Shown: one piece after another, positions 1 through 8,751 of the stretch
How positions within the stretch are numbered: the stretch's first letter is position 1
Layout of the letters: every line of letters begins with the position of its first letter
Notes under the pieces: model-generated
What the model was told of the DNA's origin: nothing
The model's input: the letters and a program-made list of their open reading frames with translations, nothing else
Database searches by the model: none
Made by a program: the position numbers and the translations under genes
Assembly: GCA_009599575.1 (NCBI GenBank)
Contig: VWND01000069.1
Location: 682,001-746,000 of the forward strand
Reading direction: 5' to 3'
DNA: 64,000 nt
Source of the DNA: Blumeriella jaapii
Taxonomy: Eukaryota; Ascomycota; Leotiomycetes; Helotiales; Drepanopezizaceae

Positions 1-1059
1 TAATCATCGACCCCGCGAATCCCGACGAGTGAGTCCTAGCGAGCAGGCCCGGATTCCAGGAGAAGAGACTGATGGCCCACTCAGAGTTGCGCCGGTATTG
101 AAGGAGCAGATCAGCGCAGGGAAGATCAATCTGACGGCCATTGTCAACACGCATCAGTATGTATTTGCACGCTACCTGCCGCGGGGCAAAGTGCTGATGG
201 GAACAGCCATTGGGATCATGCTGGCGGAAACAAGAAACTGGTGGGCAAACCTCAAGACTTGTAGGCCCATTGTGCTGGGCTGATGTATCGGAACTGCAGC
301 TGGCGTTTCCTGAATTCGCAGGAAAGCCTATCATTGGGGGCCGAGACTGCGAAGGCGTGACGCAAACTCCCAAGAACGGCGAAGGATTCAAGATTGGCGA
401 CATAGCTGTGAAGGCCCTCTATACCCCGTGTCACACGCAAGACAGTATCTGTTGGTACATGGAGGACAGCACTGGGAAACACATCTTTACGGGCGATACG
501 CTGTTCCATGGTGGTGAGTTCTCTCGAATCATTGGGCTGGATTGGTGGCTTGACAACGTTTGCTAGGCTGTGGTCGATTCTTCGAGGGCACTCCCCAAGA
601 GATGAATACTGCATTGAATAAGACTCTTGCGGCGGTCCCGGACGATACGAAAGTCTACGTCAGAAGCGCCCTCCGCCATTAGGTTGTCATGCTGACTACT
701 ACAGCCCGGCCACGAATACACGAAAGCCAACGTCAAGTTTGCCATCTCGGTGCTTCAGAGCGAGCCCGTCAAGGCACTGCATGCATTTGCCGAGAACAAC
801 AAGGAGACGCAAGGCAGATTTACTATTGGCGATGAGAAGGTAGGGGGGCATCTGGATGAGCATGCTAGGGCAGTCGCTGACTGGAATCCATAGAGACATA
901 ACGTTTTCATGCGAATGGGCGTACGCAGCTCCACTCACTCCACTCTCATAAATCCCCGATTGACGTTCGCAGGACCCCAAGATCCAACAGGCAACTGGCA
1001 AGACCGATCCAGTAGAGGTCATGGCCAAGCTCCGCGAGATGAAGAACAGCTTCAAGTGA
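1..1059 (+). CDS. Glyoxalase II (hydroxyacylglutathione hydrolase), 5' partial
   Basis: Hydrolyses S-lactoylglutathione to D-lactate and glutathione, the second step of methylglyoxal detoxification. Eight exons are visible: 3-28, 85-156, 207-240, 300-513, 567-658, 705-839, 894-920 and 973-1059. All junctions are GT-AG and keep frame. Joining exons 2 and 3 creates the metallo-beta-lactamase metal motif [11 protein letters not shown], which the introns split. Further on come the family blocks [20 protein letters not shown] and [12 protein letters not shown], and the usual C-terminal glutathione-binding part ending in [10 protein letters not shown]. The N-terminus lies before the window; the first readable residues are IIDPANPDE. 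Seven introns in about 1 kb is dense. No inactivating change is seen. The family call is firm; cytosolic versus mitochondrial form cannot be told without the N-terminus. Confidence 0.93.
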
Positions 1060-1373
1060 GTAAGTATCCCGACAGCCGCTCCCCGTCCAAAGAACGAGCA
1101 GCTCATCCCAAAAGACCACCCAGTGAATCCAAGATGTGATCAGCGGGAGACCACGTCCATTTGATATGCCGTCAGAGTGTTTCACAAGAGTACAATGTAC
1201 ATAATGACAATGACGTCAGACGTTATTGTTTTCTCACCCCTCGCTACCTACCTCCTAACATATCACAACCCACACAACCCACACATCCCCGCCTCCGTTT
1301 CCTCATCGACATCTTCACAAACCTCTAGATACCAAGTAGATCGATCGCATTTTACTCTACTTCGACTCCAACC
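1060..1373. other. Intergenic, probable 3' UTR and promoter
   Basis: Short gap between two co-oriented genes. A pyrimidine-rich, CA-rich stretch runs into the downstream ATG. No other feature is seen. Confidence 0.5.
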
Positions 1374-2284
1374 ATGACGTCCCAAAGCACGCATGGCGTC
1401 CCGGGCCCGCCCATCACCACCAAAGACGCCCTCCTCGAAACGGGCGCGTCGGCCATCCAATCTTTCGAGCCCATCAAAGCCATCTGCGCCCACCTAAACG
1501 CATTCCACGTCTACGCTTCCGACGCAACGCGCTCGGTCGAGGCGAATCACTACTGTACCCATCTGAGCGCTGATGTACGCCCTCCTCCCCTCCTCACTCG
1601 CAGCCTACTGGAAGGGACAATGATGGTCCAGAGACGAAGTGGGACTGTGCTTGGTCTTGCTGTGTTGATGTTGCACATAGGTCCGGCAGTGCCTCATCTA
1701 CGACAGGCCTTCCCACCCGGCCCGGCTCATCGGCGTGGAGTACATGATCACGAGGAAGCTGTACGAGGGCCTTGATGTCGAGGAGAGGAAGCTGTGGCAT
1801 TCGCATGACTACGAGGTCTGAAACTCTCTCTTTCCTCCCTTCCTTCCTTCATGCTTCTCCCATCCCTTCGTCCCTTTGCCTCTCCTCGTCCCTGTCGTCT
1901 TGCGAACGTTCGCTTCCCACTCACCACCGGAGCGGCACACGTCTAACCGGTTTCCAGGTCCGCAGCGGTATGCTCATCATGCCGAACCCGCGCGTGCCCA
2001 ACGCCGTCTGGGAGGTCGCCGAGACGGAGGAGATGAAAGCCGTCGTCGGCCTCTACGGCAAGACGTACCACTTCTGGCAGACTGATCGGGGCGATGCCCT
2101 GCCGCTGGGGAAGCCGGAGCTGATGATGAGCTTTACGAGGGATGAGCAGGTGCCGTGGGAGCGAGTGCGGGAGAGGGATGAGAGGTACGGGGTGCAAACT
2201 GCGAGGAAGAAGGAGGTTAGGGAGAGAGCTGGGATTGAGGGTGTGGAGGTGCATGAGGATGCTGACGCGTGCTGGGAGAAATAG
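1374..2284 (+). CDS. DUF1264 / oil-body-associated (OBAP) family protein
   Basis: Three exons, 1374-1574, 1681-1815 and 1958-2284, join in phase 0 to give 220 residues, the usual size for this family. Diagnostic stretches are [51 protein letters not shown] and [16 protein letters not shown]. Plant OBAP relatives associate with lipid bodies. The fungal role is not established and no enzymatic activity is assigned to the domain. The chosen ATG is the first in the open frame and follows a CA-rich leader. Both introns are about 105-142 bp, longer than most introns here. It is convergent with the kinesin gene downstream. Confidence 0.9.
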
Positions 2285-2672
2285 TCTGTAGATGCACCTA
2301 AGACACGTTTGACGATGCAACATGAAGCAAGCCGGGTCCTCGATAACTGCAATCCATCGTATTTCAAAAACCTATCTCCCTGCCAAAAAGTAAGATATCA
2401 AAGAAGCAAGGGAAAAAATGTCTCCCCCGAGCACCCATCGCCAACTCCCTGGATAGGAGAGCCAGCAGCCAGGAATGATCGCTACCCAAGGGGAAAGGAG
2501 ACCACGAAGAATCAGAATCGCGGTCCCCGCTCGTTTCGTCTCGCTTCATTGTCCACACTCGCGCGATCTGGTAGGTGACATCGGCGGGCTCTAGCATTTA
2601 TGTTTGAAGCGGTGCGTTGTTCGCACGTTGGTACGGCTTGTGTTTCGGGTCTTGTGTCTGTCTTGTGATTGG

Positions 2673-2790
2673 TAGACAGATAGACAGATAGATAGATAGA
2701 CAGGCAGATAGACAGGCAGATAGACAGATCGCCAGACAGATAGAAAGACAGAGAGACAGAGAGATAGAACGACAGAAAGAAAGACAGAAG
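2673..2790. repeat. GATA/GACA tetranucleotide microsatellite
   Basis: Interrupted run of AGAC, AGAT and AGAG units. Read on the minus strand it encodes a spurious CLSIYLS-type peptide. Confidence 0.85.
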
Positions 2791-3400
2791 ATCTGGAGAG
2801 GAGGAAGTGAAAAGGTACACAAGAGACGCAATCTCTAAGCAGCAGCAGCAGCAGCAGCCAGCCAGCCAGCCAGCATACGTAAGAATCGATCTCGCATCAC
2901 AAACCATGATTTCGACGCCATCGTCGCATCGAGAACTGCGCCCTCAACCGGCGGGTTCGTAGCTGGGCTGCTCGCTGCGGCGTCGTCGATGCGTTGCGAT
3001 GGTGGTTGCGAGGTTGCGAGGAGTTGCAAACGAAGACTTGGGGAAAAATTTCGAACTCGAGTGCAGTGCGGTGCGGTGCAGCGGCCGCTAGCGTACCTAC
3101 GCCTGCTTGGCGTCGGGAGCCATGCAAGGCTGCGAAACGAGCGAGGCTGAGGGGGGAAGTAAGTAAACACAGCAAATAAAGCAAGCATTTCGCTCTTCGA
3201 GACCGAGTTTCCCTCCCGCGTGGATGAGGAGGAGGTCTGTCTGTACTGTACAGTGCTATTGACAGGATCGCTATCATCTACACACACACACACACACACC
3301 ATGCATGATTCACAACTTTACAGATACGCCGAACCCCGTCGCTGCCCGCGCTCCATGTGCATTGCCTTCCCTGGATAGCCCCACGTGTGTACGCGCCAGA

Positions 3401-3403
<3 letters not shown>

Positions 3404-3431
<28 letters not shown>
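3404..3431. repeat. Poly-C tract, 28 nt
   Basis: Uninterrupted C run in the 3' region of the kinesin gene. Its length is likely uncertain in any assembly. Confidence 0.9.
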
Positions 3432-3471
3432 GTGGCAAACAGGAGGTCTCCAGCGCGACCAAGCCCGCGGC

Positions 3472-5368
3472 CTACACATTCACTCTATCCTGCAGAGGCG
3501 TCAAGAACCTCTCCTTGTCGTGCCCGATCTTTCGCTTGAACAGGCCCAGGTCGCTCAGCAGCGACTTCAGATAATCCTGCGTCTCGGTCGCCTTCTCCTC
3601 GTGCTCCGTCAAGTCGACGCCCTCATCCTCTTCGTCATACTCGCCCTCCGGCACCTCTGTCTTATCGTCGTTCTCCTTGTTCTCGTCGCCCTCGCCGGAC
3701 TCCGAGGCAGGGTCCATGCTCGGCGTGCTGCGGACCTCGATCGGGTTTTTGAGGCTGTCGAGAGCAAGCTTGAGATGCAATCGCAAGGCCTCGTTCTCGG
3801 TGGTCAAGCTGCGGATCTTGCCTTCGGCGACCATGCCCTTCTCCTCCATCATGCGCTGCATCGCGACGACTCGGTTCTGGTAGTCCTCCAGCTTCTCCTC
3901 TTGCGCCCGGTCCTCTTTCTCGCGGCGCCGGGTGTCGGAGACACTCATCTGGAGCAGGCGGATCTCCTCGGCCATGGCTGCGATCTGCGCATCGCGCTCC
4001 GCGGCAGAGACGTGGTCCTGGTTGACGATGGCTCTGGTGCGGATTCTCTTCGCCTGGTCGGCATAGCGGAGGGTGGAGAGAGTCTCGTCGTAGTCTGAAG
4101 GGGCGATGCAGGCAATCATGGCTGTCTTGCTGTTGCCTCCTAGCGAGTCCTTGAGCAGCCATGTGAGGATCGAGTCGCGATATGGCACGATATCCTTGCT
4201 TCTCTTGCCAGGCCGTTGTTGCTTGGGGTCTGCCAATGCTGCAATCACCCGTCCCAGGGTGGTTAGTGATTTGTTGATATTGCTTCCCTCGCGAAGTCGT
4301 GCCCCCGTGGCTTCTGTTGCCTTTGCGCGCTCACTCCCTGCCAGATCCACCAAGCGGATGCGGGCTGTTCGTTCCGTGGTCTCGTCTGTGTCCATGTCGT
4401 GGTGGATCTGCTTGAGCATGATCGTGAAGACCGAATGACTTCGGCTACTGGTATCGTTCATCTTGGTGCTGGCGGTTGTACGCTGAGTATCGCCGGTCTT
4501 CATGTGCTTCAGGATTTCGGCAATGTTGCGAACCGGCGCATCGGTCAGATCCTTGACGTACGGCCCTTCCGTGGGCGATTCCCGGATCTTGAGATAGTAC
4601 GGAGGCTGTCCCGGTTGCTGCGTGACCAGCAGGTCGCGGACGTGTTCATTGTAGACTTCGAAGTAGGAGACCCGGACGTTGTAGGAGATGTTGGGCGTTT
4701 CGTTGTGCGCGGCCTCGATGCGCTGGAAGAGATCTTCGCAGGTTCGTGGGATCAATCCCGGCTGCTCCGGCGTACCCATCATGGTGTAACTCTTCCCCGA
4801 GCCGGTCTGGCCGTAAGCAAAGATGCAAGTATGGTAGCCCTCGAAGTTGTGGTCCAGAAACTCCTCTCCCAAACTGTTGTACACGTCCTCCTGGTGGGCA
4901 TAGTGCGCATCCTTGGTGTCGTGACTCCAGAACGAGCTGTCGAAGGTGAACGACTTCTCTTCGACGACCTTTCGTGTCGTCGACCGGTTGTTGGCGGGGT
5001 CGGTGTCGTTGGGTACGAGGATCTTGGTTGCTTGGGTCCTCGGATCCATCTCAATCAGGCATTCAGCGCCTCTCTCGATTTCTGCGCCATGGTGAGCTTT
5101 GTCTTCATCCTCGAGCGAAGCGCGTCGTACCTCGCGGAAGAAAGGCTCGCACTCTCACGACGACTCTGACATTGCCTCCCGGCGCATCCCTCCCCATCGT
5201 CAAGTCGCTCGCCCGCGATCGCAGACTCGGAGTTGACGCCGAGGATCTCATGGACCGCATGTCCGCAGCGACGCCAGGCACAAGTCTCGGGTCCAAAGCC
5301 ATGCCACGCAGAGTGTTGTTGATGTCCTGAATGGTGTCGCGAAACCTCTGTTGGAGACTTCTGTACAT
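3472..5368 (-). CDS. Short kinesin-3-like motor protein
   Basis: Microtubule plus-end motor. Two exons (5368-5131 and 5081-3472) are joined by a 49-bp intron at G|AA, giving VRAFLPRE-IERGAECLIEMDP. The protein is about 615 residues; an in-frame ATG at 5434 would add 22. The order is a serine-rich N-terminal extension of about 80 residues, then the motor domain with P-loop GQTGSGKS, switch I NDTSSRSH and switch II LVDLAGSE. A neck (YADQAKRIRTRAIVNQD) follows, then a charged coiled coil of about 110 residues and an acidic tail. The motor and neck resemble kinesin-3 (Unc104/KIF1). The protein ends soon after the coiled coil, without the FHA, cargo-binding or PH regions of long kinesin-3s, so it may belong to the short fungal class (UncB-like). 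The subfamily call is inference. Confidence 0.9.
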
Positions 5369-5433
5369 CAAGCTGGCGTGTTTACGTGCGTGGGGGGTTT
5401 GGCGTGGTTGACCGGGCGATGCTGAGTAGCACA

Positions 5434-5463
5434 CACTGTGCTATACAGTACCATAGCACAGTG
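5434..5463. repeat. Perfect 11-bp inverted repeat (hairpin)
   Basis: Arms CACTGTGCTAT (5434-5444) and ATAGCACAGTG (5453-5463) flank an 8-base loop, just upstream of the kinesin start. It could be a regulatory palindrome or a trace of a transposon end. Confidence 0.7.
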
Positions 5464-5539
5464 GGTGGACATTTGAATATGCGCGTCTGTAATCGCTCGT
5501 TACCCCACCAATTATCCACTGCCTTTCCAACTTTATAAC

Positions 5540-5905
5540 TTCACCATTAGTAGCTTGATGTTAAACACAAATAGCTTATATTAAAGCCGAGTATCGAAAA
5601 TATATTCAGTTCAGTTGGTATTAAGTATACCACCCGTTCGCAGCTTTAACAGCGTTTACCCTCCTTTGCATGCTTTCCGCTAGCTTATTTAACAACTGAT
5701 CTTCCAGGAGCTTTCACGCTTTTTATGCCGTTTTTATTAGTAATCGTTGTTTTAAATTACTGTTTTTTTAATAGCTTCAATTTAAGCTCAAGTGTTTTTG
5801 CTTTAAGCATTTCTTATAGCATTTCGATCGGGTTAAAATCCGGTGAATAAAGCACTCATTTAATACTCATATTGCGAAACCATGGCTAAATAAAAAGTGC
5901 TTTAC
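5540..5905 (-). mobile_element. Decayed Tc1/mariner transposase remnant (C-terminal part)
   Basis: Read on the minus strand, positions 5846-5823 give SPDFNPIE, a hallmark of the Tc1/mariner catalytic DDE region. About 170 bp further on (5690-5630) comes a stretch reading LAESMQRRVNAVKAANGW, typical of the extreme C-terminus of Tc1-like transposases. Many in-frame stops and the low GC of the block show that it is dead, most likely through RIP-type C-to-T mutation. The N-terminal half and terminal inverted repeats were not recognised. Confidence 0.75.
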
Positions 5906-6246
5906 AATACTGTGTGTACAGGTACAGTATGTACATACAGAGACATTCAGACATTCAGACAGGACAGGCAGTACATGCAGGGGTCATCTCACATTTTGGG
6001 CGACGCGTCCAACATCGTCGCGTAATTAGTTGTTTTGAGAAGCTCGGGACGTGAAAAGGTTCGCATTCTTTCGAGTATGCATTGTACTATATACATCGTC
6101 AAGCCATCAGGCAATGTTTCTCATATGGACCCAGCACACAGTACTTTGGCGAAAAGAAGATGCTCAACTCTCCCACTTCTTGCCTCTCCCACTTCCTCCA
6201 CCCTTCTGTCCCCCCCCCCTCTTCACGCTCTTCGTATGTAGCAGCC

Positions 6247-6621
6247 TTACTGAGTACAACATTGAACCAATTGAACACAGGTATCTTGCAATTTTTTGCC
6301 ATCGCATTTGCCCACATTAGCCGTATTAATAGCTTGGGATGACTCTTGCCTTCTCGACTTAGTTTCGCGGTCGCAAACAAAGTTATCGCCATCACAAATC
6401 AGTTTCTTATCATGGAACGGAATGCAGCGCGAGAGGCGTGTGCTACCGGCTGGAATCACCGTATTGTCCTTGAGAATGCAATTAGGATACGGCGTCACCC
6501 AAGAAGGAAAACGTTCGACAGGATTGGCGACAGGCTTGGCGACAGGATTGGGGGCAGGATTGGCGGCAGCATTGGCGGCAGCGAGGCCGGTCGAAAGAAC
6601 GAAGAGAAGACGGAGTTGCAT
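6247..6621 (-). CDS. Small secreted cysteine-rich protein
   Basis: An intronless ORF of 124 residues from the ATG at 6621; an in-frame ATG at 6660 would put 13 residues before the signal peptide. Residues 1-18 (MQLRLLFVLSTGLAAANA) form a clear signal peptide. A proline/asparagine linker with repeated NPV/KPV triplets follows, then a mature part with eight cysteines ending in CC near the C-terminus. The spacing does not fit the hydrophobin pattern (CC doublets at positions 2-3 and 6-7) and I recognise no family. Secretion, small size and a gene-poor setting beside a transposon relic are effector-like traits, which is inference only. Its upstream region carries an 11-bp tandem array. Confidence 0.65.
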   Translation of the reverse strand: MQLRLLFVLSTGLAAANAAANPAPNPVAKPVANPVERFPSWVTPYPNCILKDNTVIPAGSTRLSRCIPFHDKKLICDGDNFVCDRETKSRRQESSQAINTANVGKCDGKKLQDTCVQLVQCCTQ

Positions 6622-6663
6622 CTTGGCGGGAGAGATGTTGACCAGAAGATGGTGGCTCAAGAG

Positions 6664-6815
6664 CTTGAGTGACGTTGAGTGATGTTTGAGTGACGTTTGA
6701 GTGACGTTTGAGTGACGTTTGAGTGATGTTTGAGTGACGTTTGAGTGATGTTTGAGTGACGTTTGAGTGATGTTTGAGTGATGTTTGAGTGATATTGGAG
6801 TGAATTGGAGTGATG
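6664..6815. repeat. 11-bp minisatellite, GAGTGACGTTT / GAGTGATGTTT
   Basis: About twelve head-to-tail copies begin roughly 45 bp upstream of the secreted-protein ATG. Copies differ mainly C versus T at one site (TGACGT versus TGATGT) and decay towards 6815. TGACGT is a half-site of the CRE/ATF type bound by bZIP factors, so the array may be promoter-active. Confidence 0.85.
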
Positions 6816-8592
6816 ATGGAGTGATGTTGGAATGTTGGTTGAATGGTGGGCAAGTCAGAAGCAGAGATGTGTCCGTCCATGATTATTTAAGTTATTCGAC
6901 TGCGACAACGTTTCCCTCCTCCCTCCCCCTTGTCGTTTCATCGTACCATGTTACAGTTTGTATTTCAAACCTAGTCTTGGGCGGCTGAGCAATATTGAAC
7001 CAATCTGTTGAATGCACGCTTTGCCTTTTTCTATCTTGGGATATGCATTGAAGTTTCTCAATTTGAGGTTTTTAATAATATTCATGCGTTGTTTCTGGCC
7101 TTTCGCGAACGCAACTCAGGACTGGCCACACGAGGGGTCGTGCTTCGAAGCAAGAGAAACGAAGCTGCTTTTTGCGGTGGAGATCTGCAGAATTTCGAAG
7201 CACAATCATTGGAAGAAGAAAGTCAAATTAAGAGCGGCTGGTATGCGAAGTCAATAATAAGAGAAGAGGAGACTGGTCTAGACTTGTATGTATGTATGTA
7301 AGACAGTACTTCGGTCGTATTCAGCTTCGTACTTCTACCCTTTGTGCTACACTCCTCTCCACCCACCTTAAATAATGCAAAACCCGTTTTCCATCATGAG
7401 AGTGACCAAAGGTATCCATCCAATTGATTTAGCGTACTCTCTACATCGCACAGTACAGAAAAGCACTTTTTTCACTAATTGACATCGAAATGCGCGTCCG
7501 TGGTTATTACAGGGGGCTGAGGTGTACCATGTCTGTGTACACACAGTACCATAGTACAGTAGTGTTTCCAAGTGGGGAACGCATCCTCCGCACTTCGTAC
7601 TTCTAGTCATTCTACGGAGTTTCTATTGCACGTGGTGCACTAATGAATCCGAGCCTCTACGCATTACGCCCTGACTAGAACTCTACAGCCCTCACCCATG
7701 GCTTAAAGCACAATTTATCCCCAGCCGCCTCGGTGCAGTTCCCACCTCTACCTGCGGCATTATGAAGCTTCCGTCCGTCTCTGAAGGTTTCGGTGCGCAG
7801 ATTTCGTCATGTTCATGGTGCTGTCTGTCCAAACTTCCTCTCGACTCCGGTACCCAAGTAAATTCTAATCTTGTTTGAGTTTTAGTAAACCTAGGTAACA
7901 AATACGAGATACCGAATAATGCGCAGAAGTTCTTACCTCGTATTCGTGTAATCGATGGCTTTCTGACAGGACAGAGGTACTGTACAGCGGTTAAGTGTTG
8001 TCCACGGTCAAGCAGGGGTTAACCTGAGCGAGCGGAATTGGGTAGTACATACAGCACTGTACTCGATAATAATACCCTTGTGAACATTCTGAGAAGAGCC
8101 AGGGGCTGATTAGGCCGAAAGTTTAAGAGGCCATGTCGTCACAGAAGTAAAAGTAAGAAAATCTTGCGTGGCTATGAGGAACAGTATTTCACTGTACGAT
8201 CTTTTCCCTTTGAATAAGAGTAAATTTCTGCCACAAAAAAAATTTGATTAGATTTTTTCGACCAATAACTTTTGAGCAACGAGCACATTTCTGTTTGATA
8301 GTACTCAAATCCGCAAACTCACGGTTTTTTTTTTTTTCGTTACAGGCATTTAATTTTTTTGAAAAAGGGAAGTGATTCGTTCATCAAAGTTAAACACCTG
8401 GTTTGGTTTTCCACCGTCACTCTCAAAAAGCGTTAGCCAAACTTGAGAAAAACTTATAGAAACGTTGGAAAAAATATAAATACCCGTCCATCGCCCCTTT
8501 TCAATGCGCCCTAAACCATTGGCTAAAACATTGATTTCTCGGGCTTTCCGTCATCAAGTTCGCTTCAAAACAACAACAGAACCAACGCTAAA
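6816..8592. other. Gene-poor intergenic
   Basis: No convincing gene. A weak ORF at 7012-7257 has a hydrophobic start but no homology that I recognise. Several TACAGTAC/TACTGTAC-like palindromic motifs occur (about 7547-7563, 7978-7986, 8046-8066). An A/T-homopolymer-rich patch (8235-8375) precedes the small secreted peptide, and a TATAAATA-like box lies near 8475. Confidence 0.5.
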
Positions 8593-8751
8593 ATGCGCTT
8601 TCTTTCTTACGTCTTCGGACTTCTCGCTCTAGCAGCCAGCAGTTTATCTGCGCCATTTCCCCAAGAAGATGATCCCCATCCCAATCCCAATCCCAATCCT
8701 CCCGATAAACCATATTGCAAGGGTCCGGGTCAAACCCATTGCAATTGGTAG
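8593..8751 (+). CDS. Small secreted peptide precursor, alpha-pheromone-like C-terminus
   Basis: A 52-codon ORF. The N-terminus MRFLSYVFGLLALAASSLSA is a strong signal peptide. A DDPHPNPNPNPNPPDK linker follows, and the chain ends in YCKGPGQTHCNW. Ascomycete alpha-type mating pheromones are about ten residues with the form WCxxxGQxCW. This C-terminus has C-xxx-GQ-xx-C and a final W, with one extra residue before the second Cys and Y instead of W at the start. Known precursors usually hold several copies behind KR (Kex2) sites. Here there is one copy and no KR, which weakens the call. A GT directly at the stop codon leaves room for an unmodelled intron with more copies downstream. A TATA-like box lies about 115 bp upstream and the ATG is in good context. 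Confidence 0.55.
   Translation: MRFLSYVFGLLALAASSLSAPFPQEDDPHPNPNPNPPDKPYCKGPGQTHCNW

Larger units (their letters stand above)
2285..3471. other. Low-complexity intergenic between convergent genes
   Basis: No credible gene. It holds a GATA/GACA tract, AGC and CCAG runs (about 2840-2873), an AC dinucleotide run (3281-3298) and a 28-nt poly-C tract. The long ORFs here are translations of the microsatellites. Confidence 0.7.

Noticed and set aside
2512..2907. Long minus-strand ORF rich in SLSFYLS/CLSIYLS
   Set aside because: It is a translation of the GATA/GACA microsatellite.
7012..7257. 81-codon ORF with a hydrophobic start as a secreted protein
   Set aside because: Overlaps another ORF of equal quality, lacks a clean signal-peptide pattern and has no supporting promoter feature.
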